Assembly (NCBI RefSeq): GCF_001654835.1
Contig: NZ_LXEP01000031.1
Location: forward strand, 186,001-250,000
Length of the DNA stretch: 64,000 bases
Direction of reading: 5' to 3'
DNA from: Buttiauxella gaviniae ATCC 51604
GTDB lineage: Bacteria > Pseudomonadota > Gammaproteobacteria > Enterobacterales > Enterobacteriaceae
Part shown: piece by piece, positions 26,730-37,153 of the stretch
How positions within the stretch are numbered: position 1 is the first letter of the stretch
Layout: each line of letters begins with the position of its first letter
Translations under genes and position numbers: made by a program
The notes under the pieces: model-generated
Database searches by the model: none
What the model was told of the DNA's origin: nothing
What the model saw: only the letters and a program-made list of their open reading frames with translations

Positions 26730-27407
26730 TCAAAGCATAAAACGGTAGCCAATTCCGGTTTCGGTAAGCAGATGAGTGGGTCGAGCCGGGTCGTTTTCCA
26801 ACTTCTGACGTAAATGCCCCATATAAATCCGCAAATAATGGCTGTGCTCCACGGCGTTTGGCCCCCAGACCTGGTTTAGCAACTGGCGTTGTGTCAGAAC
26901 TTTTCCATGGTTATTGATAAGGGTGGCAAGCAGGCGAAATTCGATCGGTGTGAGGTGGATCTCCGTGCCATCGCGGGTAATGCGGCGGTTCGCGAGATCA
27001 ACGCTGATATTTGTAAACTGATAAACCGGATCGGGTTGCGCAAGGCTTGCATGGCGACGTAAGACTACACGCAGTCGCGCTTGCAGCTCACCAATACCAA
27101 AGGGTTTGCTGAGATAGTCATCGGCGCCGGCATCCAGCGCGTCAATCTTCACTTGCTCATCGCTACGGGCAGAAAGCACCACAATCGGGGTCTGGCTCCA
27201 CTGGCGAAAATCGCGGATGAAATCAATACCATCGCCATCGGGCAAACCGAGATCGAGAATCACTATATCGGGTTTACGCGTGGCGGCTTCCAGCAAACCA
27301 CGTTGCAATGTTTCTGCTTCATGTACGCGCAGCGATTCAGCTTCCAGCGCGGTACGCAGAAAACGACGGATCTCTTTTTCGTCTTCAACAATCAGAACTG
27401 ATATCAC
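26730..27407 (-). CDS. kdpE: KdpE response regulator
   Basis: 225 aa, as in E. coli. OmpR-type activator of kdpFABC. Receiver domain with acidic pocket EDE near residue 8, phospho-acceptor Asp52 in IVILDLGLPDGDG, Lys101 in YLSKPF; C-terminal winged helix with LTPIEFRLLATL and YRFML at the end. Its ATG overlaps the kdpD stop by four bases. Confidence 0.97.
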   Translation of the reverse strand: MISVLIVEDEKEIRRFLRTALEAESLRVHEAETLQRGLLEAATRKPDIVILDLGLPDGDGIDFIRDFRQWSQTPIVVLSARSDEQVKIDALDAGADDYLSKPFGIGELQARLRVVLRRHASLAQPDPVYQFTNISVDLANRRITRDGTEIHLTPIEFRLLATLINNHGKVLTQRQLLNQVWGPNAVEHSHYLRIYMGHLRQKLENDPARPTHLLTETGIGYRFML

Positions 27408-30091
27408 ATAACCTCGTTCATCTCAGCCAGCTCAGGTGGTGGGGGCAGAGGTAAAATAACATGAAAACTGGCGCCACCTTCTGGTCGATTGGCTGCAGCA
27501 ATTTTCCCATCGTGAACTTCGACAATCGCCCGGCAAATTGCTAGCCCCAATCCGACTCCAGGGATGGCTGACTCTTTGTTGCCTCGGGAAAATTTATCAA
27601 AAATCTTCTGTTCTTGCCCAACAGGAATGCCAGGACCACTATCCCAGACTTCAAGATCGAGTTTATCAGCCAATGGGTGCGCGCGGATGCCTATGTTTGC
27701 CTGAAAGCCTGCGTACTTCGCCGCATTTTCCAGCAAGTTTATCAGCACACGTTCAAACAACGGGCCGTCGACATGAATCAGCATCAGCGGGTCAGGCAAA
27801 TCCAACGCAATATGCCGCCCACCCAAACCCGGCTCAAGCATCTTCAACGCGCTGCCTACCACTTCTTCCAGCGTTAACCACTCTTTGCGCAGATTAAACC
27901 CGCCGGACTGAATACGCGCCATATCCAGTAAGTTGTTCACCAGGCGCGTGGTATTGAGGACGTGCTGGCGAATATCGTTTGCTTGCGGAGCGTGTTTCGA
28001 ACCTTCAGAGGCTAGATCTAACGTCAGAATTTCTGCCTGACCAAACAGCACTGTCAGTGGTGTGCGCAAGTCGTGTGAAAGTGCTGCAAGCAACGAGTTG
28101 CGCACTTGTTCTCGCTCACTGGAAAGCCGGGCTTGTTCTTCGCTGGCGGTCAGTAACAATCGCTCCAGTGCAGTCGCCGCCAGTAACGTGAAGGTCTCCA
28201 GTAACCGTTGCTGCTCGGGGATCATTAACTGGCGCAAATTACTGGGTTCGACAATCAACAGGCCGAGAGTTTTTTCCGGCGTTTTTAGCGGCAGAATTTG
28301 ATACGGCACGCCGGGCAGTGTATCTGTGCCGGCACCGGCTGGTTGGCCTTTATCAAAGCTCCAACGCGCGATAGCTTCGTCCCAGTTTTGAGGTTCGCCC
28401 CTGGCATTTACCCGCTCTAATTGGCCATTTTCGTTGGGCAGCAACAACTGTGTACGGGCATTGAAACTGTTATTGATAAATAGCTCGCTGGTGGCAGCAA
28501 TATCTTGCGGAGTACGTTCTGCGGCGAGAGCTTTCGACATCTCATAAAGATGACGAGTGCGCTGTTCGCGATAACGGGCAATTCGTGCCTGATAACGCAC
28601 ACCTGCGGTGAGATTACCGATAACGAGGCCGACCGTTAGCATTACGGCAAACGTTAGCAGGTACTGAATATCAGAAACCGCCAGCGTGCCGTGGGGGGCA
28701 ATAAAAAAGAGATCAAAACTAAGAACGCTAATCACAGTTGCCAGCACCGAAGGCCAACGCCCGTAGAATAGCGCGACGATAACGACACCTAGCAAATAGA
28801 GCATCACCAGGTTGGCGGCATCGAAGTCCATCAGCCACTGATTGGCAATAAACGTTGTGATGGCACACAAAGCAATCGCCACCCCGCAGCCGCGTAATTG
28901 TACGCGCCATTTTTCCGCAAAGCTGCGCGAGTCCAGGGCCGATGGTGATGCTGACGTAGGTTTATCGTCGAGGGCGACGATCACTAAATCGAGGTCTGGG
29001 GCACGGCGGGCTAAACGGTCGGCAAAGGATTCCCTGCTCCAGAAGCGACGCGTGGTGCGCCTGCCGATAATAATTTTGCCGAGGTTATGCTCGCGCGCGT
29101 AACGCAAAATCGCTTTATCTTCTGCCGGGTCGGCAAGTGTGGTGGTCTCTGCCCCCAACTCTTGAGCGAGTCGAAGCGAAGCTAAAATAGCGCGACGTTG
29201 ATGTTCAGGTAAACGGTGAAGCTGTGGCGTTTCGACATACACAGCATGCCAGATGCTACCTAGTTTTGCTGCCAGGCGTGCGGCGGTACGAACCAGTTTC
29301 TCATTGCCAGAACTGTGGCCGATACACAACAAAATGGCATCACGCGTGTGCCAGACTTTCTCTTCACCCTGATTATCACGCCAGGCCCGCATTTGGTCGT
29401 CAACGCGATCGGCGGTGCGGCGCAGTGCCAGTTCACGCAGCGCAATCAAATTCCCTTTACGGAAGAAGTGTTCAATGGCGCGTTCAGCCTGGCCTGCGAT
29501 ATAAACTTTGCCTTCGTGCAGGCGCTGGCGTAAATCATCAGGCGGCAAATCGACCAGCACGATTTCATCGGCCGCATCGAAGATGGGGTCGGGAACCGTT
29601 TCGCGCACCTGAATACCAGTCACTCCGCCGACAATGTCGTTGAGGCTTTCAAGATGCTGCACGTTGACGGTGGTGAACACATCAATACCGGCGTCCAGCA
29701 ACTCTTCCACATCCTGCCAACGCTTAGGGTGACGAGAACCTGGCGCATTGCTGTGCGCCAGTTCGTCCATCAGAATCAGGGCCGGGTTACGCGCCAGTGC
29801 AGCGTCGAGGTCGAACTCATGAACCCAGCGTCCACGATGGTGCGTGCGCTTGGCGGGCAGCAGATCCAGCCCGTCAAGCAACGCAGCCGTCTCTTTACGC
29901 CCGTGAGTTTCCACCACGCCAATCAGAATACCTAGCCCTTGTGCGCGCAGGCGCTGCGCCTCCTGGAGCATGGCATAGGTTTTCCCTACACCCGCACAGG
30001 CACCGAAAAATATTTTCAGCTTCCCGCGTGTTGGGCGGCTAACCTGCTCTAGCAGCTTATCTGGATCGGGGCGCTGTGGTTCCTGTGTCAT
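27404..30091 (-). CDS. kdpD: KdpD sensor histidine kinase
   Basis: 895 aa (E. coli 894). Senses K+ limitation and turgor/ionic conditions and phosphorylates KdpE. N-terminal KdpD domain with Walker A GACAGVGKTYAML (about residues 30-42), a USP-like domain (about 250-370), four closely spaced membrane segments (about 400-500), a GAF region, then the kinase core with H-box AALSHDLRTPLTV (His about 673), N-box LINLLENAAKYA and G-boxes DSGPGIP and GVGLGLAI. Overlaps kdpE (ATGA) and follows kdpC by 36 bases. Confidence 0.97.
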   Translation of the reverse strand: MTQEPQRPDPDKLLEQVSRPTRGKLKIFFGACAGVGKTYAMLQEAQRLRAQGLGILIGVVETHGRKETAALLDGLDLLPAKRTHHRGRWVHEFDLDAALARNPALILMDELAHSNAPGSRHPKRWQDVEELLDAGIDVFTTVNVQHLESLNDIVGGVTGIQVRETVPDPIFDAADEIVLVDLPPDDLRQRLHEGKVYIAGQAERAIEHFFRKGNLIALRELALRRTADRVDDQMRAWRDNQGEEKVWHTRDAILLCIGHSSGNEKLVRTAARLAAKLGSIWHAVYVETPQLHRLPEHQRRAILASLRLAQELGAETTTLADPAEDKAILRYAREHNLGKIIIGRRTTRRFWSRESFADRLARRAPDLDLVIVALDDKPTSASPSALDSRSFAEKWRVQLRGCGVAIALCAITTFIANQWLMDFDAANLVMLYLLGVVIVALFYGRWPSVLATVISVLSFDLFFIAPHGTLAVSDIQYLLTFAVMLTVGLVIGNLTAGVRYQARIARYREQRTRHLYEMSKALAAERTPQDIAATSELFINNSFNARTQLLLPNENGQLERVNARGEPQNWDEAIARWSFDKGQPAGAGTDTLPGVPYQILPLKTPEKTLGLLIVEPSNLRQLMIPEQQRLLETFTLLAATALERLLLTASEEQARLSSEREQVRNSLLAALSHDLRTPLTVLFGQAEILTLDLASEGSKHAPQANDIRQHVLNTTRLVNNLLDMARIQSGGFNLRKEWLTLEEVVGSALKMLEPGLGGRHIALDLPDPLMLIHVDGPLFERVLINLLENAAKYAGFQANIGIRAHPLADKLDLEVWDSGPGIPVGQEQKIFDKFSRGNKESAIPGVGLGLAICRAIVEVHDGKIAAANRPEGGASFHVILPLPPPPELAEMNEVM

Positions 30092-30127
30092 AACAACTCC
30101 TTTGAACCTGACTTGGGTAGATGTCGC

Positions 30128-30703
30128 TTACGGTGCCTGCAAAGCATCCAACGCCACGTTAACCAACAACACATTCACCACCGGTTTACCGAGAAAACCG
30201 ACCAAAGGCTGAGTGGTTTTTTCGGCTATCAACCGTTGGATTTGTTCAACCGGCAGATTGCGTGCTTTAGCGATACGCGGGATTTGCCAGGCTGCCGCTT
30301 GCGGGGAAATTTGCCCGTCCAGGCCGCTGGCTGATGCGGTCACCAGTTCAACGGGAACCGCCGGATTAGCCTGCGGATTTGCCGCGCGTAACGCCGCAAT
30401 ACGTGTCGCGACCACCTTATCCAGCTCTGGGTTACTTCCCGCCAGGTTGCTACCGCCTGAAGCCATGGGATTATAGGGCGTTTCAGCCGTAGCAGAAGGG
30501 CGGCCTTGTAAATACTTCGCCTCGGTGAAGTTTTGCCCAATCAACTTCGAGCCACGTACCACCGTGGTATCAATAATCAATGAACCATTGGCTTGCGCCG
30601 GGAACCACCACTGGGCTAGCAGCGTTGTCATTAGTGGGTACAGCCCCCCTGTAATCAGGGTGAGCAAAATCAGTAACAGTATAGCGGGACGTAAGGTAGA
30701 CAT
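30128..30703 (-). CDS. kdpC: K+-transporting ATPase subunit KdpC
   Basis: 191 aa (E. coli 190). Single N-terminal membrane helix (about residues 7-30) and a periplasmic domain with the typical GSKLIGQNF...YLQGRPSAT and [25 protein letters not shown] segments. It stabilises the KdpFABC pump. 12 bases after kdpB. Confidence 0.97.
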   Translation of the reverse strand: MSTLRPAILLLILLTLITGGLYPLMTTLLAQWWFPAQANGSLIIDTTVVRGSKLIGQNFTEAKYLQGRPSATAETPYNPMASGGSNLAGSNPELDKVVATRIAALRAANPQANPAVPVELVTASASGLDGQISPQAAAWQIPRIAKARNLPVEQIQRLIAEKTTQPLVGFLGKPVVNVLLVNVALDALQAP

Positions 30704-30715
30704 TTGTTTTTCCTC

Positions 30716-32764
30716 TTAAACCAGGCCGCAAACGGTTAGCAGCAAGTCGATAGCTTTGATACCAATAAACGGCACAATTAACCCGCCGAGGCCATAAATC
30801 CACAGATTGCGGCGTAACATCGCTGCGGCACTGAGCGGTTTGTAGCTCACGCCGCGTAACGCCAGTGGAATCAAAAAGATGATGATTAACGCGTTAAAAA
30901 TTACCGCACTTAAAATCGCCGACGCAGGGGAGTGCAGGTGCATCACGTTTAGCGCATTAAGCTGCGGGTAAGTCGCGGCAAACGCGGCAGGGATAATCGC
31001 GAAGTATTTCGCTACGTCGTTGGCAATACTGAAGGTGGTCAGCGAGCCACGGGTCATCAGCATCTGTTTACCGATATGCACCACTTCAATCAACTTGGTA
31101 GGGTTAGAATCCAAATCCACCATGTTTCCCGCTTCTTTTGCCGCTTGCGTGCCGGAGTTCATGGCCACCGCCACATCCGCCTGCGCCAGCGCCGGGGCAT
31201 CATTGGTGCCATCACCGGTCATTGCCACTAAACGGCCTTCCGCCTGATACTGGCGAATTAGCGCCAGCTTGGCTTCTGGTGTTGCTTCCGCGAGAAAATC
31301 ATCAACACCCGCTTCGGCAGCAATCGCTGCCGCCGTCAGACGGTTATCCCCGGTGATCATCACCGTTTTAATCCCCATCTGGCGCAGTTGTGCAAAGCGC
31401 TCCTTAATACCGCCTTTCACGATATCCTTCAGGGCGATAACACCGAGCACATTGGCACCTTCTGCCACCACCAGCGGTGTTCCGCCAGTGCGGGCTACAC
31501 CTTCTACCAGAGTGTCGACCTGCGGCGGGAAGTGTCCGCCGTTCGCCTCAACGTGGCGACGAATAGCATCCACCGAACCTTTGCGAATCATGCGGTCCTG
31601 AATATTGATGCCACTCATGCGGGTTTGCGCGGTAAACGGCACAAAGGTGGCATGCAGGTTTTGCACGTCGCGTTCGCGTAGGTTAAAGCGTTGTTTTGCC
31701 AGCACCACAATGCTGCGGCCTTCCGGCGTTTCATCAGCAAGAGACGAAAGTTGTGCCGCGTCGGCCAGAGTTTTTTCATCAATACCGGGTGCAGGCAGGA
31801 AATCAGAAGCCTGACGGTTACCAAGTGTTATGGTGCCGGTTTTATCCAGCAGCAATACATCGACATCGCCCGCTGCTTCAACGGCACGCCCGCTGGTGGC
31901 AATCACGTTTGCACCCAGCATACGGCTCATCCCGGCAACACCAATCGCTGAAAGCAGCCCGCCGATGGTGGTGGGAATCAAACAGACCAGCAGGGCAATC
32001 AGCACTGTAACGCTAACTGCCACACCACCGTATTGCGAGAAGGGCCACAGCGTGGCGGTTGCCAGTAAAAAGACGATAGTCAGCGCCACCAGTAAAATCG
32101 TCAGCGCGATTTCGTTCGGTGTTTTACGGCGTTGCGCACTTTCCACCATCGCAATCATGCGGTCGAGGAAGGTTTCACCCGGATTCACGCTGCACTGAAT
32201 CACCAGCCAGTCGGAAAGGATACGCGTCCCGCCAGTCACCGAGGCAAAGTCGCCACCCGATTCACGGATAACCGGTGCGGATTCGCCGGTAATCGCGCTT
32301 TCATCGACCGACGCACCTCCTTCCAGCACTTCACCATCACAAGGGATAATGTCGCCCGCTTCAACCAGCACAATGTCGCCTTTACGCAGATCTGCGGCGG
32401 GTATGTGGTCCATTTGCGCGTCATGGTGAGGAGCGCGTAATTTGCGCGCCCAACTGGTTTTCTTCACCCCTTTCAGGCTATTGGCTTGCGCCTTGCTACG
32501 GCCTTCAGCCAGCGCTTCGGCAAAGTTTGCGAACAGTACGGTAAACCACAGCCAGATGCTGATGGCTAAGGTAAACGGTGCATCGCCCTGAAGTTTTCCA
32601 CTGAACATGGCAATGGCCAGAAGCGTAGTCATCACGCTGCCCACCCAGACGATAAACATCACCGGGTTACGCCATTGCACCTGCGGGGTAAGTTTTTTAA
32701 AGGAATCTATTAGCGCCTGACGAATCAGTGCTGGTTCAAATAGCGCCTGTTGCTTGCGACTCAT
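30716..32764 (-). CDS. kdpB: K+-transporting P-type ATPase subunit KdpB
   Basis: 682 aa, as in E. coli. Catalytic subunit: phosphorylation motif DKTGTITLG (Asp about 307), TGES in the actuator domain (AITGESAPV), [17 protein letters not shown] hinge (here [21 protein letters not shown]) and the regulatory serine region TGES. Seven membrane helices are evident as hydrophobic stretches. 13 bases after kdpA. Confidence 0.97.
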   Translation of the reverse strand: MSRKQQALFEPALIRQALIDSFKKLTPQVQWRNPVMFIVWVGSVMTTLLAIAMFSGKLQGDAPFTLAISIWLWFTVLFANFAEALAEGRSKAQANSLKGVKKTSWARKLRAPHHDAQMDHIPAADLRKGDIVLVEAGDIIPCDGEVLEGGASVDESAITGESAPVIRESGGDFASVTGGTRILSDWLVIQCSVNPGETFLDRMIAMVESAQRRKTPNEIALTILLVALTIVFLLATATLWPFSQYGGVAVSVTVLIALLVCLIPTTIGGLLSAIGVAGMSRMLGANVIATSGRAVEAAGDVDVLLLDKTGTITLGNRQASDFLPAPGIDEKTLADAAQLSSLADETPEGRSIVVLAKQRFNLRERDVQNLHATFVPFTAQTRMSGINIQDRMIRKGSVDAIRRHVEANGGHFPPQVDTLVEGVARTGGTPLVVAEGANVLGVIALKDIVKGGIKERFAQLRQMGIKTVMITGDNRLTAAAIAAEAGVDDFLAEATPEAKLALIRQYQAEGRLVAMTGDGTNDAPALAQADVAVAMNSGTQAAKEAGNMVDLDSNPTKLIEVVHIGKQMLMTRGSLTTFSIANDVAKYFAIIPAAFAATYPQLNALNVMHLHSPASAILSAVIFNALIIIFLIPLALRGVSYKPLSAAAMLRRNLWIYGLGGLIVPFIGIKAIDLLLTVCGLV

Positions 32765-32777
32765 GGAAGCCTCTTAA

Positions 32778-34463
32778 TCACAAATTCACGAAGGAAAGGT
32801 GTTCCGCAACCGGGCCTAATGCGAGGGCGGGAATAAAGGTCAGTGCTCCAACTAACAATACGGTACCAATCAGCAGGCCAATAAATAGCGGGCCGTGAGT
32901 CGGCAGCGTACCGACGCCTGCGGTTTGCGACTTTTTAGTGACAAGCGTTCCGGCAATCGCCAGCACCGGCACAATCACCGCAAAGCGGCCGAACCACATG
33001 CACACAGCGAGAAGCACGTTCCAGAAAGGCGTGTTGGCGCTAAGTCCTGCAAATGCGCTGCCGTTGTTATTAGCAGCAGATGAGACGGCGTAAAGCACTT
33101 CGCTAAAGCCGTGGATGCCCGAGTTGAATATCCCGGCTCGACCAGCCTCAGTCATCATCGCAAGGGCGGTACCGAGCAGTACCAACGTCGGAGTGACGAG
33201 GATTGCCATCGCAGTCATTTTCATCTCCGCAACGTCGATTTTTTTACCGAGATATTCCGGCGTGCGGCCAATCATCAATCCGGCGATAAACACCGTCAGC
33301 AAGACAAACAACAACATGCCGTATAGCCCGGAGCCGACGCCGCCAAACACCACTTCACCAATCTGCATCAGCCACATTGGGATCATGCCGCCTAAAGCCG
33401 TGAAGGAGTCATGCATGGCATTAACAGCGCCACAAGATGCTGCAGTGGTAATCACCGAAAACAGGCTACTGGCCAGAATGCCAAAGCGGCTCTCTTTACC
33501 TTCCATATTGATATTGCTATCCGCGCCAAGCTGCATGAAATGCGGATTACCTTGTGTTTCAGCCCACATCACCACCACAACGCAGATAACAAAAATGATA
33601 CCCATCGCCCACAAAATGGCGCGCCCCTGGCGTTTGTCGCCCACTGCTTCACCAAACGCAAAACACAGAGCGGTTGGGATCAGGAAGATCGCCAGCATCT
33701 GCACAAAGTTGGTCAGCGCCGTTGGGTTTTCGAACGGGTGAGAGGAGTTAGCGTTAAAGAAACCGCCGCCGTTGGTACCGAGCATTTTGATAGCTTCTTG
33801 CGAAGCCACCGGTCCCATCGGCAAGACATGCTGCACACCTTCAAGCGAGGTGAACGGCTGATATGCGGCGATGTTCTGCAAGGTTCCCTGGCTAACAAAG
33901 AACAGTGCAATCAACAGTGAAATCGGCAGCAGGATGTAAAATGTGATGCGAGTTAAATCGACCCACGCGTTACCCAGCGTAGTGGCGCTATGGCGGGAAA
34001 ATGCGCGAATAAGCGCAAACACCACGGCAATACCCGTTGCGGCGGAAAGGAAGTTTTGCACCGTCAAGCCAACCATCTGGCTGAAATAACTCAGCGTGGT
34101 TTCGCCACTGTAGGATTGCCAGTTGGTATTGGAGACAAAACTAACAGCGGTGTTTAACGCCAGATGCCAGGAAAGGCCAGGCAATTGCTGCGGGTTAAGC
34201 GGCAAACTCCCTTGCGTCATTAAGATGAGGAAAAGCAGTAGTAGACCTAAAACGTTGAAGGCCAGGATCGCGGCAAGATAGCGTTCCCAGCTCATTTCAG
34301 CCGTTTCGCTTCCCAGCACTTTCCACATCACCGACTCAACACGACCCACGCCCGGCAGCGGTTCTCCTTCAATTAACCGTGCCAGCACGCTACCCAGCGG
34401 TTTTGCCAGTGCAAAAAGTACCAGCAGGAAGCTGGCAATTAATAAGAATGCAGAAGCGGCCAT
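32778..34463 (-). CDS. kdpA: K+-transporting ATPase subunit KdpA
   Basis: 561 aa (E. coli 557). Channel-like SKT-family subunit with ten membrane segments and four selectivity-filter loops, among them [16 protein letters not shown] and [26 protein letters not shown]. Its ATG overlaps the kdpF stop (TAATG). Confidence 0.97.
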   Translation of the reverse strand: MAASAFLLIASFLLVLFALAKPLGSVLARLIEGEPLPGVGRVESVMWKVLGSETAEMSWERYLAAILAFNVLGLLLLFLILMTQGSLPLNPQQLPGLSWHLALNTAVSFVSNTNWQSYSGETTLSYFSQMVGLTVQNFLSAATGIAVVFALIRAFSRHSATTLGNAWVDLTRITFYILLPISLLIALFFVSQGTLQNIAAYQPFTSLEGVQHVLPMGPVASQEAIKMLGTNGGGFFNANSSHPFENPTALTNFVQMLAIFLIPTALCFAFGEAVGDKRQGRAILWAMGIIFVICVVVVMWAETQGNPHFMQLGADSNINMEGKESRFGILASSLFSVITTAASCGAVNAMHDSFTALGGMIPMWLMQIGEVVFGGVGSGLYGMLLFVLLTVFIAGLMIGRTPEYLGKKIDVAEMKMTAMAILVTPTLVLLGTALAMMTEAGRAGIFNSGIHGFSEVLYAVSSAANNNGSAFAGLSANTPFWNVLLAVCMWFGRFAVIVPVLAIAGTLVTKKSQTAGVGTLPTHGPLFIGLLIGTVLLVGALTFIPALALGPVAEHLSFVNL

Positions 34464-34552
34464 TAGAACGCCTCCGCATTAATCAGGGCATAAATTAAGT
34501 ATCCCAACAGCATAAATACCAGCACTACACCTGCAATTAGTCCTGCGCTCAC
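34463..34552 (-). CDS. kdpF: KdpF, small subunit of the K+-transporting ATPase
   Basis: 29 aa, the same as E. coli. A GTG start at 34552 preceded by GGGGGTGGA encodes [19 protein letters not shown], continuing to ALINAEAF. One membrane helix; it stabilises the KdpABC complex. The stop overlaps the kdpA start by one base. Confidence 0.95.
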   Translation of the reverse strand: MSAGLIAGVVLVFMLLGYLIYALINAEAF

Positions 34553-34567
34553 AGTCCACCCCCAGTT

Positions 34568-34743
34568 GCCCGTCATACTTCGCGTTGCAGGTGTGTTGGC
34601 TCTTCTCGTTCACCCTTAAGTCATTCATCGGGATTCGCTCGATTGCCGCGTTACTCGGCAGAGCCTCGCCCCATAGGGGCCAGCGCAAGCGCTGTTCAAA
34701 AGGATTAAGCCTTTTGTCCTGCAATTCGAATTATTTAGGGCTG
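34568..34743. repeat. ERIC element with insert, in the kdpFABC leader
   Basis: Left end CCCGTCATACTTCGCGTTGCAGG, GTGTTGGCTCTTCTCGTTCACC (each given as part of the ERIC pattern), a shortened core, GGGATTCGCTCGATTGCCGC, then an insert at about 34651-34716 (ACTCGGCAGAGCCTCGCCCC ... CAGCGCAAGCGCTGTTCAAA), then the right end TCCTGCAATTCGAATTATTT. The element starts about 16 bases upstream of the kdpF start codon and ends close to where the promoter should be. Confidence 0.85.
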
Positions 34744-34805
34744 ATAAGTAATTGGAATGAGTGTGAAAGTTTCGGTGCAAAGATGTCGTAAAAGTCTGAG
34801 GGCGA

Positions 34806-34826
34806 GGTGTAAAAAAAGTATAAAAA
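34806..34826 (-). promoter_or_regulatory. KdpE operator of kdpFABC
   Basis: On the minus strand TTTTTATACTTTTTTTACACC is the same as the known E. coli KdpE box (TTTATACTTTTTTTACACC). The downstream CTTTTACGACATCTTTGCA also resembles the E. coli kdp promoter. The box is about 250 bases from kdpF because of the ERIC in between. Confidence 0.85.
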
Positions 34827-34832
34827 TGCCAT

Positions 34833-34858
34833 ATACCCGTCGCCCTTCAAGATGCAGG
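34833..34858. repeat. ERIC terminal fragment
   Basis: ATACCCGTCGCCCTTCAAGA plus TGCAGG is one ERIC outer arm; no matching second arm follows within 150 bases. It abuts the KdpE box on the upstream side. Confidence 0.6.
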
Positions 34859-35074
34859 AGGGATTTGGTACAAAGCCATTAATTAACTAATGGTTAGTAT
34901 TTATTTAACTATTTTGTAACTTTATTACACTAGGAAATGTAAATTAGTGGCAAAAAGTGTCCTTTAGTGGTCGGATGAGTAGTAAACTTTCAGCCAATGC
35001 GATACTATTTTGGCCAGATAACAAGTTCCAACTTCCCGGTTTTTGCTACCGGTCACAATTTAAGGGAGAAGCCT

Positions 35075-35281
35075 ATGACTCTATATAAAGACTATCCATT
35101 GCATCAGGTCATCCTGCGTCGCACTTTTGTACTTGTAGCAGGTGTTCTGGCTTTGCCAGTGATGCTGTTCTGGAAAGATCGCGCCCGTTTCTACAGCTAC
35201 CTGCACCGCGTCTGGTCTAAAACCAGCGAAAAACCAGTTTGGATGGCTCAGGCTGAAGCCGCATCCGCTGATTTTTACTAA
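35075..35281 (+). CDS. ybfA: YbfA, small membrane protein
   Basis: 68 aa, as in E. coli. One hydrophobic segment (about residues 13-32, [16 protein letters not shown]) then the conserved [24 protein letters not shown] and a C-terminal DFY. Function unknown; divergent from kdpF as in E. coli. ATG at 35075 after AAGGGAGA; an upstream in-frame ATG lacks a ribosome site. Confidence 0.93.
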   Translation: MTLYKDYPLHQVILRRTFVLVAGVLALPVMLFWKDRARFYSYLHRVWSKTSEKPVWMAQAEAASADFY

Positions 35282-35317
35282 GCTGCTGAGAAGTCATTAC
35301 TACGGATACAAAACATC

Positions 35318-35353
35318 AAAGCCCCATCAGTTCACAACTGATGGGGCTTTTTT
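35318..35353. terminator. Bidirectional terminator between ybfA and the transferase gene
   Basis: AAAGCCCCATCAG-ttcacaa-CTGATGGGGCTTTTTT, a perfect 10-bp G+C-rich stem with A and T flanks. Confidence 0.92.
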
Positions 35354-35371
35354 ACGGCTGATGGATGCGGA

Positions 35372-36922
35372 TTAATGTGCCAGCTCTTTCCAGTTATAAA
35401 TCTGATTGGTGGTATCCATTACGGGCGCTTTTCCTGCCAGCCTGTTAGCGATGTGTTGCACTGTTTCTTCAGGCCTATCTCCAGGTAGTAAAATCCCCAT
35501 CCAGCGACGCATTAATTTATCGTTATTGGCGGTTGAATAAATATCCTCTACCGTTCCGGTATCCGGGTTATTAACCTGCGGGCTGTACCAGATAAACATG
35601 GGCACTTCAAAAGCGTGCTGGCTTGGTTTTACCCCACCATGATGGTAAACCACGCTTTGTATCGGTTCGCGTTCCAGTGCATGATCGGAAAAATAAGCGA
35701 CAGAAGCTCGCCTGTCTTTCAGCAGCGCGTAAATATTACCCAGTAGCTTATCAGTGAAGCGGATTGAGTTGTCATAACAGGCATCAATACCATCGCTTTG
35801 CGGCGTGAATAGTGCGTCAGTTGCTGGGAAACGTGTACATTCCGGTTCATGGCTACCATAAATATGCAGCACAATGAGCTGTTTACCTTGATGGTTTAAT
35901 GCCTTGCGCAAGTCAGGTAATAACGCATCATCATAGCCATCTTTAACCCAGTGTTTATGGGCGGCATTCATCGCGATACCGGTAATCGCGTTATTGTAGT
36001 CACCCAGCATCCCTTGCTTGCTAAACCACGATGTATCAAAACCCGCCTGATTAGCCAGATTAATAATATTGTCCGAATAGTGCTGGATATTGTGGTTTAT
36101 CACGGTATCGGCTGTGATCGCCAGCGGCACAGCGGTAATGGTGATAGGTGCTCCGCTAATGGCATGATTCCACAGTAGCAGATGGCTGCGTTCAGCTTCT
36201 AATTGCGGTGTAGTGGGTTGCGGGTAGCCATAAATACTCATGTTTTCGCTACGTGCGGACTCCCCGATAACCAACACATAAGTGTCAATCCCGGTTTCCT
36301 GGGTTTGCAGGGAGTAATCGGGAATCTGGCTTGCGATCTGCTTAATTAAATGTTGATCGCTCCATGCCTGCAGAAAATATTTAGTATTACTTATGGGTAA
36401 ATAGTTCATGACACGCGCGGTGATACTTCCCTGACTGTTTTTCTTAATATGATGGACAGTCGCTTGCACAATATTACTGATGAGTAAAATGACTAATAAA
36501 TAAAACGGGTATTTTGCCAGCCATTTACTGCCAGCAGCAGGCATCATCGCAACGCTGCCTAATAACAAAATGACCAGCGCCAGAAAACCTAAACAGTATT
36601 TTTGGTATAACCACAACATCGCGCTGATTTCGTGGCTATCGCTATCCAGAATGCTCATCGCAAAGCCATAGCTAAACGCGGAGCCAAAGGTGCCTCGCGC
36701 ATAGAACGTCAGTGTGACATCCCATGCCACCCACAATATTGGCAACAGTGCGGCTAATAAGCGGACGAGTTTATTTTTAATTAAACTCAAAGATAACATT
36801 AACAATACAAATATTATCAATCTTTGAAACATAACATGTGCCGGAGCAAACAAAACATTAGCTACAGCCACAATCAATATACCTATCCCCAAAGGAATAA
36901 ATTGGCGTGCTCTACTTAACAT
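35372..36922 (-). CDS. Membrane phosphoethanolamine-transferase-like protein (sulfatase fold)
   Basis: 516 aa. Five N-terminal membrane segments (about residues 8-30, 34-48, 55-74, 108-128, 140-154), then a periplasmic alkaline-phosphatase-fold domain. Metal and catalytic motifs of the EptA/OpgE family: GESARSE (Glu221), a Thr at 261-263 in GAPITITAVPL as candidate nucleophile, YGSHEP (His358), SDHALERE (Asp-His at 413-414, with Ala where Gly is usual) and YHHGG. Segments NLANQAGFDTSWFSKQG and QLIVLHIYGSH resemble E. coli OpgE/YbiP. It would move phosphoethanolamine to lipid A, core sugars or periplasmic glucan; the target cannot be told. No counterpart lies here in E. coli; the 5' end is visibly A+T-rich, suggesting acquisition. 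Confidence 0.75.
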   Translation of the reverse strand: MLSRARQFIPLGIGILIVAVANVLFAPAHVMFQRLIIFVLLMLSLSLIKNKLVRLLAALLPILWVAWDVTLTFYARGTFGSAFSYGFAMSILDSDSHEISAMLWLYQKYCLGFLALVILLLGSVAMMPAAGSKWLAKYPFYLLVILLISNIVQATVHHIKKNSQGSITARVMNYLPISNTKYFLQAWSDQHLIKQIASQIPDYSLQTQETGIDTYVLVIGESARSENMSIYGYPQPTTPQLEAERSHLLLWNHAISGAPITITAVPLAITADTVINHNIQHYSDNIINLANQAGFDTSWFSKQGMLGDYNNAITGIAMNAAHKHWVKDGYDDALLPDLRKALNHQGKQLIVLHIYGSHEPECTRFPATDALFTPQSDGIDACYDNSIRFTDKLLGNIYALLKDRRASVAYFSDHALEREPIQSVVYHHGGVKPSQHAFEVPMFIWYSPQVNNPDTGTVEDIYSTANNDKLMRRWMGILLPGDRPEETVQHIANRLAGKAPVMDTTNQIYNWKELAH

Positions 36923-37153
36923 ATAAATAACACCCGCGCAGAATTACCGTTTTAAACGGTTTTATTAAATTTGCTATCAACGGGGATTAATATACTTAAA
37001 GGCATCAATAAGCATAGATATATTCATTTGATGAATTGTTTCTTTGACATGCGTCAGTAAGTCATCTGAACAACAACGCCCTCGGCACTGTTATTTATCG
37101 CGCAAAATGTGTGAAGATAAGGCACTACTCATCGAAATCATTGGGGCAGCAGC

